This document shows positions 6,351 to 6,469 of a DNA stretch of 6,469 nucleotides, in pieces. Where the stretch lies: the NCBI GenBank assembly GCA_905236365.1, contig CAJOPP010000448.1:1-6469 (forward strand). The letters are read 5' to 3'. A program made the position numbers and the translations under genes. Every line of letters starts with the position of its first letter. Within the stretch, counting starts at the first letter, position 1. The stretch is from an uncultured Lachnospiraceae bacterium (GTDB lineage: Bacteria; Bacillota; Clostridia; Lachnospirales; Lachnospiraceae). The notes under the pieces were generated by a model. It did not search any database, was not told where the DNA came from, and saw only the letters and a list, made by a program, of their open reading frames with translations.

Positions 6351-6469
6351 ATGACTAAGAAGCAAATAGAAGCTACCTGTGAGGAATTGGTTCTTCCCAT
6401 TATTGAGGAGAAGGGATTTGAATTGGTAGATGTGGAGTATGTTAAGGAAGGTGCCAATTATTATTTGCG
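6351..6469 (+). CDS. rimP: Ribosome maturation factor RimP, 5' end only
   Basis: Only the first 39 codons (plus two bases) are in the window; the gene runs off the right edge. RimP assists maturation of the 30S ribosomal subunit. The visible N-terminus contains LVLPIIEEKGFELVDVEYVK (residues 13-32) followed by EGANYYL, which matches the family's typical start, where the fold opens with a helix and the LVDVEY strand. The start ATG has AAAGGTGG at 6337-6344, six bases upstream. In Firmicutes rimP (ylxS) normally leads the operon rimP-nusA-ylxR-L7Ae-like-infB-rbfA, so nusA probably follows outside the window. The structured gap upstream suggests leader-level control. Confidence 0.93.
   Translation, partial: MTKKQIEATCEELVLPIIEEKGFELVDVEYVKEGANYYL

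Overview
The window looks like chromosomal DNA from a low-GC Gram-positive anaerobe in the Clostridia, most likely Lachnospiraceae. The evidence is AT-rich DNA, strong AGGAGG-type ribosome sites, a zinc-ribbon L32 beginning MSICPKNK, a long FtsA-like protein with a beta-grasp-like tail, and the order acetate kinase - DUF177 - rpmF. The family placement rests on recall of similar proteins, not on a search. All recognisable genes are on the + strand.

Region 1 (33-3914) is a two-gene unit. The first gene encodes a 726-residue actin-fold protein of the FtsA/PilM type, carrying about 320 extra residues after the actin core. Six bases later comes a membrane-anchored diguanylate cyclase (membrane segments, coiled coil, GAF-like region, GGDEF domain with an intact GGEEF). 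The spacing suggests co-transcription and perhaps translational coupling, so a cytoskeletal or envelope protein may be linked with c-di-GMP signalling.

Region 2 (3993-5180) is a complete acetate kinase gene (ackA) with all catalytic residues. No phosphotransacetylase gene lies beside it. It is followed by an 88-base imperfect palindrome (5187-5274) bracketed by an exact 7-base direct repeat. This resembles a small non-autonomous, MITE/REP-like element inserted at the ackA stop codon.

Region 3 (5314-6148) is a ribosome-linked unit. A full-consensus promoter (TTGACA-17-TATAAT) drives a DUF177/YceD protein and rpmF (L32), which are 3 bases apart, and a 20-bp hairpin follows. The promoter shows that DUF177 translation starts at 5373; the in-frame ATG at 5334 lies upstream of the expected transcript.

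Region 4 (6149-6469) is a leader of about 200 bases with three inverted repeats and a candidate promoter. It precedes the 5' end of rimP, which is cut by the window edge and usually heads the rimP-nusA-infB operon. The hairpins are candidates for control of that operon. Most of the window is conserved housekeeping DNA. The least ordinary items are the palindromic insertion, the beta-grasp tail of the FtsA-like protein, and the structured rimP leader.
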